This document shows, piece after piece, positions 1 through 9,552 of a stretch of DNA of 22,053 nt. How positions within the stretch are numbered: the stretch's first letter is position 1; every line of letters starts with the position of its first letter. A model generated the notes under the pieces. It was not told the origin of the DNA, did no database searches, and saw only the letters and a program-made list of their open reading frames with translations. A program made the translations under genes and the position numbers. Where the stretch lies: contig JAYMTA010001064.1 of assembly GCA_036897625.1 (NCBI GenBank), positions 1 through 22,053 of the forward strand, written 5' to 3'. The stretch comes from Pelargonium cotyledonis. Lineage: Eukaryota > Streptophyta > Magnoliopsida > Geraniales > Geraniaceae.

Positions 1-304
1 AGTGTGTCAGTTGTTGATTAGCTATTTTAGGTTCCTATTTTGTTCTGATATTTTTATGTTTTTGGTTGTATTGATCATCGATTTAGGGTATGTTTTACGT
101 GCCTCTGATGTATATGTGGTCCTGAGTTCTAGTTCTTACTATAACTTTTATTATATTCAATAATAATCTTCGGGTTGTTTCCATAAAAAGAATTACACAA
201 GCATGACTAAGTCACAAATTAAATGATAAAGATACCAACTCATTTTGATTGAAGAATGATAAAAGTTTTGGATTTGAGATGAAAGTATAGAGGAAGGAAG
301 GTTA

Positions 305-585
305 GAACTACTTCTAAATTCTTGTTAGACATTTATGAGGTTTTATACAATTGTTTTATTTATTTAAGATTCTATGGTAGATGTTGGTTTTAGACTGCAT
401 GAGAAGTCTCATAATGTAAGAAAGATATGACTGCTTCTAAATGATTGTTAGGTGTTTGTTAAATACTTTAATACCATTTTTTTTGTCTCTCGGTTCTACA
501 AATTAGATGGTTCATGAGTTAATTAAATTATTTAATTATATGCAAAGGGAAGTTTTAGATTGCATAAGAAGCCCTATACTATATT
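305..585. repeat. Diverged two-copy repeat in intergenic DNA
   Basis: Two blocks recur in the same order. ACTACTTCTAAATTCTTGTT at 307 matches GACTGCTTCTAAATGATTGT at 429. GGTTTTAGACTGCATGAGAA at 386 matches AGTTTTAGATTGCATAAGAA at 551. The offsets are about 122 and 165 bases, so this looks like an old tandem duplication with later indels. I cannot tie it to a named transposon. Confidence 0.45.
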
Positions 586-1484
586 TCAAGTTGTAAATCT
601 ATTGATTTAATATGATGAATTATTTGAATTTAAAAAATGTCTCGAAATCATTTTAGAAACTAAACCATATTTACTTTCTCGTATTTTTTTATTTATTGAA
701 ACATTTCAATAAAATTGCATGAGAAAAGCACAATTTTAAGTTCAACGAAAGAATCTAACAACAAAATTTATTTTGATGAATACTACCATTTTTGTATATG
801 GTCAATTTACGATGTAAAATCATACCAACCAAAATAATTTTGTTGCGAGTCATAAGTCATTATTCATTGAGGGTCCATGGATGTTGAGGAACTACTCTAA
901 TGTGAAGGAAGGATTGAAACTTGTAAAGGGCTAACTCGTCATTTCCCATACATAATCTAAGATCAAATCATATTTATTTTGCTAATAAATTGTTGGATAT
1001 GCTTTAAGTAGGCAATCAAGACACGCCTCTGTCAATCTCAAGCCTTAAATTGATTCAATCTCACCCTTGTCACTTTATTTTTATTTATGTTTTCAATTAA
1101 ATTGTTGCCCTTTTTTTTCTCATGGGAGTGTTGTGTTGATCACGGAAATGCATGCCTTTCCGTCAATGTACAGAAACGGAAAAGAGAACCCCAAAAACAA
1201 GCCATCATCGACAAACAATAATAAAAAGTTCACTTTCAAAGAGAAAAATAAATAATTATTATTTTTCCATTTTGATAAACGATTAGCTCATGCAATGCCA
1301 TAAATTATGCACTACTTATTTGGATAACTTATAGTTACATCATTGTTTTGAAAATAAAATCCTTCTTCTCTAATACACCTAATCTCTTTACCTTTATCTG
1401 TCAAGTCGGTCCACTAAAAATTGGATCAAATGAGCTGTTGGTTTGGCTCAAATACACAGTAGCCAAGTGTACTTTTCTACAGCT

Positions 1485-1514
1485 TATAATATATAAATAT
1501 ATATATATATATAA
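1485..1514. repeat. AT dinucleotide microsatellite
   Basis: A run of alternating A and T with one interruption, including about nine consecutive AT units from 1498. It is a simple sequence repeat and probably polymorphic between individuals. Confidence 0.85.
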
Positions 1515-2309
1515 ATGGGTGGTTCCATCTTATTTTTCTTTCCTAGTATAGTGGAAGAGGTCCAACCACCACCACAATTCACAAAGTTCATGTGCTCTTA
1601 AGACACTGGCTGCTACTCACAAGATACTTCTTTAAGTTGACAGGGATTTATTCAAATTCTTTGGGCGGTGACCCAAATAAAAGAGGACTTTTAATAAGTA
1701 TAATTTTCCGTTAACAATTGGGAAATTTCAAATTCAGTGGCCACCAAGGTTGATGGGCCTAAAATAGTGAAGAACAATGGGCCAGCCCCTTTAAACACTT
1801 GGTCCTGGATCCATATAGTTTTATAGGTCAGTCAACAGACAGTTGCAACCTTGGCAACATCACATGGTGGTGGTCCAACTCCCAGGTTCTGTTCATTCTA
1901 AGTTTACCACCACCAGAACAGCAAGTTTTGGTAATAAAATAAGCATTAGACAGCTCAAAGAACATCCTTGTGATTTGAAAGTAGCAAAAACCCAAATCAT
2001 TGCTTTTTTTCTTTATCCAGCAAAACAACAAAGATGAGAAGAGAGACAGTTATTTACATCTTTGTGATTTGAAATACCGAATGGTAAAGCATTGTTACCT
2101 ATGACTCGATCAATTGCTATTTTGATGGTTGAATCTACGAACAATTCTAGCAATGTGGGGTAAAAGAGCCCGAGAATATGGATCGTGCCGCTGGATTGAC
2201 CATCTTGATTCTTAACAGATAGTTCAGAGTGGGGACATGATTGCAACACATGTAAAGTGATGCAAAAGTGTCTTAAAGGAGAAAATGAGAAAACTTGGCT
2301 CAAACAAGT

Positions 2310-5300
2310 TCACAAGTCAGATGTCTGAACCTGTTCTTGGGCTTTGGGTTCGGATCTGAGCAGCCTCTCTGCTTCATCGTTTGCTTCAACTTGGATTCTC
2401 CATCTCTGCACAAAACAATCAACGGGTTTGGATTAAACATCCTCAAAACAAAAATGTATGGATAATAGTTATAGCCACACGCAGGCAGGGTACATGAGAC
2501 ATGTAATATTCAGCTTCCCAATATTTACTCACAAGCCTACCATATCACACTTCACCCATTGACCCGTCCCCAATCGACAGAGAGGATGCTAGTTATGAAT
2601 ACGTTAGCAAGGAAATAAATAAACCGTCACCTAAGCCAAAGCGACTTTTAATTCCATTACCAAAACATAACATCAAATCTTTAACTCCTCGTCTCAGATA
2701 GACCAAGTTATATTTTAGTTTGTCTGAATACAAATGAGGTATAGTAAAACATTCTTGATCAACCCATTCCCATGTCGATTAATTCCATTGAAAAGAAAGA
2801 AAAAGAAAATGGCTTCCAATTTATGTACACTTGCCTCTTGAAGATTTTCTAGTTCCACGAGTTGCTGTATCTGTTGAGCAATACTTTCCTGAAAATTGAA
2901 TAATTTTACACGGTAAGATCCACGCCTGTGTAGAAATATATAACCAAGATACACATACCACATTGCTTGCTGCTTCAGCAGCAAGAACATCAGAATCCAT
3001 TTCGACCTCAATTTCAATCATCGAAGCAATCTGAAGAAAAAAAATGGTTGCATCACCAATAATATTAGCCTGTGGTCAAGAAACTGAAGATTTTATTCTC
3101 ATGGGTGGGGTGGGTTTGCTAAGTTGTTTCTTGTCGTGCAGAAAACATACTTTTGCAAAGCCGTCAATTAGCTCAATACGACCCTTGAGGGACTTTCGCA
3201 AGCCTTCTCCGACTCTTCGAACTTTACTCCTCCGAGCACTAAAAACAATTAAGGACTGTCTTAGACATGTGAATCCCAAATCTCCAATTAAAGGTAAAAA
3301 TGACATGTATACAGTCCAGCCTTAATACTAGAGTAAGAATGAAGTACTAGACATGTATAGAGGGCTTCACCGATAAGAAGGTTCTCCAATGGCAAAAATT
3401 TTGTTCTCCAGTTGGCACATCCTAGCCAACATCCAAATCTACACAAGAAACACAATTTTCGCAAGTAAATTTAAACCACTTAAGTATATTCCATCACTCA
3501 AAAGTAAAAAAATTGAATCATTTTTTTCTCAGCATAGGTCCACCAAAATGCAAAGTCTAAGTTTAAACTTTTAATGATCCACGAAGATCTAAGAGGCACA
3601 CCTCAGAAAGGGTAACAAGTTATGTAGTTGAATTCCAGAGAAGCATACCTCTTTTTCAGCTGCTTCTTTTAGGCTCTTGATGCGAGACTGGAGTACATCA
3701 TATTGAGACAAAAGCTGCTGCTTCATGGCAATTACCTCCACGGATTTCTGAGGAAGCTGGTAACAGCAAAAAACAATCATATGATTATTCATTCAGCACT
3801 CTTTAGGAAATTCAGAGGTATTACCAAGTAAAAAGAGAATACATACCTGATTTAATTGGGGTAAAACCAAATTGTTTAAAGTGGCTCCAACAGCAACAGA
3901 TGAAACTGCAGCAACTGAGATTAACTCTGGCAAGCCGGCGTCAATAACTTTAGTGACAGCATCTCCAGACGCCAGAATAGCAAGAAGTGGAATGAGGATG
4001 GAAGGTCTAAGAAAGGAGTTTTCATCTTTCACAGGAGCTCGTAATAGCTGTGACTCCCGATCATCTTTGTGGTTGGTCAGGTACATAGGCTCTGAAGGAT
4101 AGAAGCTGGGGGTCTTTGTACTAAACTTAAAGGGGCCCACCTCTCTATGAGCATTTGATGGAGCTGCTAAAGAAATGGTAACCCTTTCTCCTTCTTGTGC
4201 AGGCAGATCAACTGTTTCAGTAGCAAATCTGTGTGTACGTGCCATACCAGAAGGGGTCCGCACCTGAAGAGTATAAATTGACAGAGGCGGATATGATCAA
4301 TTTCTTTCAGGGCCTATTCTTTGGTTATATTAGTTGACTTCAGCATAAAAACTCTAAAGGAGGAAGGCCAAAATAATATATAAACATAAATATCTAAATT
4401 AATAGAGAATAGATATTTTTTCTTGTTGAGTACGTAGAATACATGCATAACCATCTAGAAACACAAGACAAGGTATACACCAGCGACAATAAGAGTCATT
4501 ATCAAAGCATAGAACATAATTACTCAACAAATCTCAGTGATAACCGGTATTAAATACACATAACAACTGTTCAAGAAGCAGAAATTATGGCAATAGGAGG
4601 AGAGACATACAGAATTAAAAGAGGTTATGAAAAAAGATGTACTGGTATACAGAAAATAGGTAAGATTGTAACTCATATGATATAGAATAACAGTGTACAG
4701 ATTTGGATGAAGACTCTTGTACAGTCACTTTGTCAAAGGACTGAACACGAGAACAATACTGTTAAAGAAGACAGTTTGGATTAAAAATAAGAGTAAGAAA
4801 TCTATACCACAACGGAGTGAACAGCAGCGGGAATGCTTTTCTTTGAAAGTTGCAAGAACTTTAGCCCCCTTTTCCATGCTGGAATATTGCTGCGTTCGGC
4901 AGGAGGAGATCCTTAGCAAAAGTGAATATACCAGGATCAACATCATAAACAAATAGTGTCACCAACAAAAAAAAAAAGAAAAAAAGATGAGGGAAAAATA
5001 TTAGTTTCACTTAGAAAAAGATGAGGGAAAAATATTAGTTTTACTTCGAAATGGAGTATGTGAAAAGAATAAATTACATAAAAATAATACTAACAAAGAA
5101 CGAAAATCGTATTGGCCTTTAATGCAAAGGAGTTACAGGAACATATCAAACAGATCGTGAATGCTCCTATTCATTCCAAACTATTATGAGAACAAGCAGA
5201 AACTAAAGTGATCAAATACCAGGCCCACTGGGAAGATTCCATATAAAATAGAATGCTGGATAAAAGTAGAACAGAGAAGTAATCTAACCTGATTTCTTCG

Positions 5301-7474
5301 GATTCAATACTAACAATATTGCCAGAAACAAGCTCATACTGATAGCGGCACTTGGCACAAGATATAATCTGCAGCAGAAACATTGTCTATGTTAGAATAT
5401 AACATAATTATAAATGGCAGATACTAAGAAAGTTTAGATAAACTTTTTTGAAGCCATTAGTGATTTTGTTCATCAAAACTAAATGTCTCTAAGAATCAGA
5501 CACTAGCATTCCATGAGATGGCTTGGTCAGGATCCAAGTAAAAAATTCTTATAATTTAACATAAGAATCTAGTCCGAGTCTAGAAAATCAAAATGATAAT
5601 TCTTTTCATAGACTCCATTAACAAGGAGAACGGCCCTTGTTAATGCATGAAATTTCACATAATAGAGAAAGGTCAACACATGATTTTCTTAAAACTTAAA
5701 TGTGATTACAATATCGTTGTTCACTGATTAATTCAAATAGTGCACGACACAAGACAAGAAGAATACAGACATCACAACTCCATACTTTGCTAGAAAGGAG
5801 CAGCATGAGAGAAGCTTGTTTAAGAGCATGAAGATTCAACCAAGAAAAAAATAAAACAAGGCCAATTTCCATACATGGACTCTATATTTGCATGTGAACA
5901 ATAATGTTGGGAATCTTGAAACCAAATTACCCGCGATAAGGTACAATTCAGTCGAGATATATTGCTAACCAAAGGTATTGTAAAATTTTCCTTCATTTTT
6001 TTCTTCCTATTTTGTGAAACTAGACTAAGGAGAACCAAACTAATGGCAGGTTCAACTCCTCTCATCATTTTTTTGGTGGAAGTGATCCAACCCATTTTCC
6101 GGGACAGAATGAAAACCAGATGGGAATAAAACCTTGTCTACGCACCTGAATACCATGTTGAGGTTGCGCAACCGCAACAGCTACTATGCAACTTGGACAT
6201 TTTACGACTTTTCCAAAAGGGAGCTGCAAAACATCCAGAAAATTACCAAGCTATACTTTAATACTAGCTGCTCAGAATGCTTCTGAAAGGAATAATACAC
6301 TGAATTGCATCAGCCAAAGACAAACAAGAGTACCTCCTCACCAGGAGAAACTCCCAATTGGCATATATCGGCTATTATCCTTAGAGCATCTGAAACCCTC
6401 AATGACGCTGCAAGACCCTGAACTATTACAATGTAAACATGTACATCTGGCCTGGACCACTTCCATCTATCAACAAGTGGGCCACTTTTGCTAATACCTT
6501 CAAACATGTCAGTTGTAAACAATATCAATACAAAAGTCATTCATGAAGACAACTGGAGGAAGCCTAAACATCAAACATATAACTGGAAATTCTTGTGAAT
6601 GTGATAGCCTAAGTTGAGTAGAGACTTCAATCAAGTTGGTATCTGTACAAACTTATATGGGTCATAAGTCAAATCCAATCTGAAAAAGAAAAAATCAACT
6701 CTATATACAGAGCAATCTTCTTGTTCGTCCTCATTTGTATGTATGAGTAATTCCTAACTACTTTAACTGACATGATTAGAATAAATAATGCAAATTTCAG
6801 ATCTTACAATTCAGTTTCTTGAATATTTGTAACACAGAAGTCCAACGAAGCTTCAATTTTCTAAAAAATTCTTCAATCAAACAAGTACAAGCAGCAGTTT
6901 CAACTTCCAGTCATTAAAATTCATAGTACAAGCTCTCACTGAAACTAGGCACTGTACCTTGATCGAAACTTGAACGCATAGCATAGAAAACCGAGAGAGC
7001 CAACTCGGTATTGTTCCGATCAAGCGCCGCAGCTATGATAGTGCAGCAATCCGAGGTGCTCACAACACCGACATTTGTCTGAGACATCTCGGCGATCACC
7101 TCGAGTGCTTCATATGCACTTTTAGCGGTCGACACTCTAGCGAGAAGTTCCTCGTCCAGCAGCAACTCCGGGACCGAATCCGCCGCCAGTTCGTTTTCAC
7201 TCTCACCCGCGGAAGCTCTGGCAGTGGGGAGCGGCTTCGACGCGAGGGAGAGAGTTAGGTTTTTGTAGGTGGCGGAGGGTGCAAAATTGGAGCTCAAAAG
7301 CAGAGATAAGAGAGCAGTACTGTTAGTGTGATTGAAGGAGAGGTGTGGGGAGAGGCATGGAGAGCCCAAGTTTAGAGTCATTAGGGAAGACGGAACAGAG
7401 ATCAGAGAAGTGTAGAAAGTAGCAGCACAGCATAGCATAGCACTCGATGGCAACGAGAAGAGGATTGGGAACAA
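2310..7474 (-). CDS. Predicted chloroplast protein: PPR-like repeats, split Cys4 zinc site, membrane segment, coiled coil (607 aa)
   Basis: Twelve coding exons join in one frame: 7474-6958, 6497-6334, 6223-6146, 5368-5289, 4889-4808, 4263-3847, 3756-3649, 3438-3371, 3238-3151, 3030-2959, 2888-2835, 2405-2310. The product is 607 aa. Residues 1 to ~85 are Ser/Thr/Leu-rich and poor in acidic residues, like a plastid transit peptide. Residues ~138-223 hold two PPR-like helical hairpins (the second starts RPDVHVYIVIVQG). Two CxxC pairs (C236/C239 and C257/C260, spacing 17) suggest a zinc ribbon built across two exons. Residues ~394-437 are hydrophobic with Gly/Ala/Val runs, giving one or two membrane spans. 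Residues ~450-600 are charged and heptad-like, a probable coiled coil. I recall Arabidopsis relatives annotated only as PPR-superfamily chloroplast proteins; the function is unknown to me. The start could instead be the Met at 7438 or 7381. All introns are GT-AG except the last, which reads as GC-AG. Confidence 0.85.
2406..2834 (-). other. GC-AG intron (last intron of the chloroplast-protein gene)
   Basis: On the minus strand exon 11 ends CTTCAAGAG and is followed by GCAAGTG, a strong donor apart from C in place of T at +2. The acceptor is TTTTGTGCAG at 2411-2406. The GAG|GCAAGT donor keeps the frame and gives NLQE-RWRIQVEA. The nearest GT donor, a few bases on, shifts the frame and reaches a stop within a few codons of exon 12. 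Confidence 0.8.
4981..5048. repeat. Two-copy 34-bp tandem repeat in an intron
   Basis: Copies at 4981-5014 and 5015-5048 begin AAAAAGATGAGGGAAAAATA and differ at only two positions (28 and 33 of the unit). The repeat lies in the intron between exons 4 and 5 of the chloroplast-protein gene, next to an A-rich run at 4967-4985. It looks like a recent slippage or duplication event. Confidence 0.9.
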
Positions 7475-7570
7475 AAGGCTACTAATTTACGAGGGAAGAG
7501 ACAAGAGAGAAGGAGGGTGATGGGTTCATGTGGCCTAATCTGCAGCGTTGATAGCGAGGATAATAATAAT

Positions 7571-7575
7571 AAAAA
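7571..7575 (-). terminator. RNA polymerase III terminator of tRNA-Ala
   Basis: AAAAA on the + strand is a T5 run on the minus strand, starting 7 bases past the tRNA 3' end. Runs of four or more T are the normal Pol III stop signal. Confidence 0.75.
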
Positions 7576-7581
7576 TGAAAT

Positions 7582-7653
7582 GGAGGTGCGGGGAATCGAA
7601 CCCCGTGCCTCTCGCATGCGAAGCGAGCGCTCTACCATATGAGCTACACCCCC
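7582..7653 (-). tRNA. tRNA-Ala, anticodon CGC
   Basis: The minus strand folds into a full 72-nt cloverleaf. The acceptor stem pairs GGGGGTG with CACCTCC, with one G-U pair. The D arm is GCTC...GAGC, and the anticodon stem CTCGC/GCGAG encloses loop TTCGCAT (anticodon CGC, reading GCG Ala codons). The variable region is AGGCA, and the T arm is CGGGG-TTCGATT-CCCCG. Box A (TAGCTCATATGG) and box B (GGTTCGATTCC) are intact. No CCA is encoded and there is no intron, as expected for a nuclear eukaryotic tRNA-Ala. AT-rich TATA-like DNA lies upstream at 7660-7700, and a T5 terminator follows. It lies 107 bases upstream of the start codon of the chloroplast-protein gene, on the same strand. Confidence 0.96.
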
Positions 7654-8106
7654 GATGTACTATATACTTTATACTTACATTTATAAATATATAATAAAGT
7701 GTAGTGCTTAAAAAAGGTTTCATCAATAGTAATTTCCATGTGTTTGGAACTACATTTTTATAATAATTTTATCTCAAAATAAATTATTTGCTTCTCTACT
7801 ATGAAGGCACTCAGCCACATGGATAGTTCAATGTGCTCTTCAACGCCTAACCTTGAGATGTGGATCATCCAAGGCACATTAGCATGGCATACTTCTTCTG
7901 TTTTGAAATGGGGTTTGAAACCAAACTCCTCCTCAAGAGAATAGATGGGGCGACTCAGGTGAGATTCAGTGTGAATATATTCTAGTGCTAAGAGTAAAGT
8001 TGAAACTAGTAATAAGAATGAATAAAGAGCAATAGAATATACAAGGGGCTCCTTAATAGTATTCCTGAATTTAAAGGGATCCGCAGGTCTTAAAAAATGG
8101 GTTTAG
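7654..8106. other. Intergenic DNA between tRNA-Ala and the LINE fragment
   Basis: The first ~50 bases are AT-rich and contain TATA-like words on the minus strand, suited to tRNA initiation. The rest shows no coding signal I can support. Part of the right-hand end may belong to the LINE remnant, whose 5' limit is unclear; an in-frame TAG at 8104-8106 closes the reading frame that continues into the RNase H ORF. Confidence 0.5.
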
Positions 8107-8848
8107 AGGGTTGGGCTCAGAGATAGATCAAGAGCCCTTTATATGGGTTGGAGTATATGGAGTTTCCGGAACCTTGTCGTCTGGGATTTCATGGTCCAAA
8201 CTTCAGAGACTGTTATTAAGACAACTGATGATACGCGCCAAGGCTGGTTGACTGCTTGCTCGGATGATTTAGAGGTCGGATCACACACAACTTCTCCACG
8301 GAAACCTTCAGCTCCGACCATATGGTCAAGACCTATTGCTAGATATGTTAAGCTAAATGTTGATGGTGCTTGTTTTGGCAGTTCTGGGTTTGGTGCTGGT
8401 TGGATTCTGAGACACTTTGATGGTCGATGGATTGGAGGAGGCTACCGACGTTGGGATGGCCAAACTTACCCTCCTCACATGATTGAGGCATTTGCAATCC
8501 GTGAGGCCCTCTCTTGGGTCAAGCCACTTGGTTGGAGCAAAATGATTGTTGAAAGTGATGCGCTACGTGTTCTTTCGGATCTCGATCTCGAGACAGGACC
8601 CAACATGAGAAGTCCCTATGGTTTACTTCTTAGTGATTGTCGTAACCTTGCTTTACATGTTGAGAACTTAAGTTTCTCTTTTGTTTATCGATCAGCGAAT
8701 GTAATAGCTCATAAGATTGCTAGAGCTTCTCATTCAGTGTCTAGTTGTTGTTCTTGGGTCATCCCGGAGTGTCCCCCGGCGGTGATTCAAGCTTTGAACG
8801 TTATTCTGATTTAATGAAGTATATTTACTTATCAAAAAAAGGAAAAAA
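8107..8848 (+). mobile_element. 5'-truncated LINE (non-LTR retrotransposon) 3' end
   Basis: The only recognisable coding content is the C-terminal RNase H region typical of plant LINE ORF2. It ends with a short 3' tail, then A7-GG-A6 at 8834-8848, consistent with a decayed poly(A) tail. Upstream in the same frame is a stop at 8104, and I see no reverse transcriptase motifs in the window, so this is a 5'-truncated copy of the usual LINE kind. I could not identify target-site duplications with confidence. The alternative is a single-copy RNase H-like host gene of LINE origin, since such orphan domains are common in plant genomes. Confidence 0.65.
8143..8814 (+). CDS. RNase H-like domain protein, LINE-derived (223 aa)
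   Basis: A single uninterrupted frame of 223 codons. Residues 1-25 (WSIWSFRNLVVWD) match the linker before RNase H in plant LINE ORF2 proteins. Residues ~68-195 form an RNase H fold of the RVT_3 type. D74 is in LNVDGACFG, E115 in MIEAFAIREAL and D139 in IVESDALRVL; the last motif is RSANVIAHKIAR with H190, a pattern common in this plant family. The acidic catalytic residues are kept and the domain has no stop or frameshift, which is notable for a remnant. It is the only supported coding frame on the + strand. It may be transcriptionally silent or a recently inserted fragment; whether it makes protein cannot be judged from sequence. Confidence 0.7.
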   Translation: MGWSIWSFRNLVVWDFMVQTSETVIKTTDDTRQGWLTACSDDLEVGSHTTSPRKPSAPTIWSRPIARYVKLNVDGACFGSSGFGAGWILRHFDGRWIGGGYRRWDGQTYPPHMIEAFAIREALSWVKPLGWSKMIVESDALRVLSDLDLETGPNMRSPYGLLLSDCRNLALHVENLSFSFVYRSANVIAHKIARASHSVSSCCSWVIPECPPAVIQALNVILI

Positions 8849-9552
8849 TAAGTTTTTTTATGGACTCAAATGTTTGTCGTATAATTCAAATCTTAAGCGA
8901 TCATTGGATAATAAAGTATAAGATAGATAGAACCTGCCCAACAAATCTGACCTGACACAGACTTCGACAATGTAGCTAAAACATGAGCTACTTAGTTCGC
9001 AGACCACCTGACAAAACAACATTCTATACTCTAACAATACTACTTACGTGTGAATGAAAAAAAAAATGTTCTTATAAAAAATGACATTTATTTTAAGGTG
9101 GAGAAGTAATATTCAAAACCTTGATCTTTATATGAAAAAAGAAGAAAAAAAAGGCAGTAAAAGTTCTAGCAACCATCTGACGATTCTACCTGTGAGAAGT
9201 GAAAATACACATCTAAGTTCTAGCAAACAAAACATATACTCAATCAGTTCATTGGTCCATCTGATATTAATATGAAACGAGTAAATCCCAAAATTTTCTT
9301 TATCCGTTGCAAATCAAATGGGAATAGAAATACACCCATGTACAGTCAACAAAAAAAGGGCAATGAATGCCATCAATAATAGACTGCTTATATATCGCTG
9401 AACGACAAACCAAAAAGGCGATAACCGACGTGAAAATCTGGATTTAAGCTCCGGATTAGTCCACACTACCTTTAACTGGCTTTTGCAAGGAGACCGAATA
9501 GCCTCGAGCAACTTCTTAAATCCTACTTCACCCGGCTTGTTCAACATACGAC
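8849..9552. other. Intergenic DNA and probable 3'UTR of the export-factor gene
   Basis: The right-hand part (about 9260-9552) is probably the 3'UTR of the minus-strand gene that stops at 9553. A minus-strand AATAAA sits at 9092-9087, about 460 nt past the stop, and an AATAAA-like GATAAA lies near 9300. The exact poly(A) site is not visible. I see no other gene here. Confidence 0.5.

Larger units (their letters stand above)
1..2000. other. AT-rich intergenic region, no gene supported
   Basis: I see no convincing coding exon here on either strand; the short open frames have no recognisable content and no splice-linked partners. The first ~200 bases are T-rich on the + strand and could be the 3'UTR of a gene lying further left, but nothing proves this. 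The segment around 1740-1800 contains GGGCC/GGGCCA words common in plant promoter or flanking DNA. The right end (about 2000-2309) is probably the 3'UTR of the minus-strand gene that stops at 2310. Confidence 0.6.

Noticed and set aside
2835..2860. Alternative GT donor (GTGTAC) near the end of exon 11 of the chloroplast-protein gene
   Set aside because: It shifts the frame and yields a stop a few codons into exon 12, whereas the GC donor preserves the conserved-looking NLQERWRIQ junction.
3872..4102. 76-codon + strand open frame
   Set aside because: It is antisense to the large exon 6 of the chloroplast-protein gene and has no own features.
8139..8321. 60-codon minus-strand open frame
   Set aside because: Shadow of the RNase H frame on the opposite strand.
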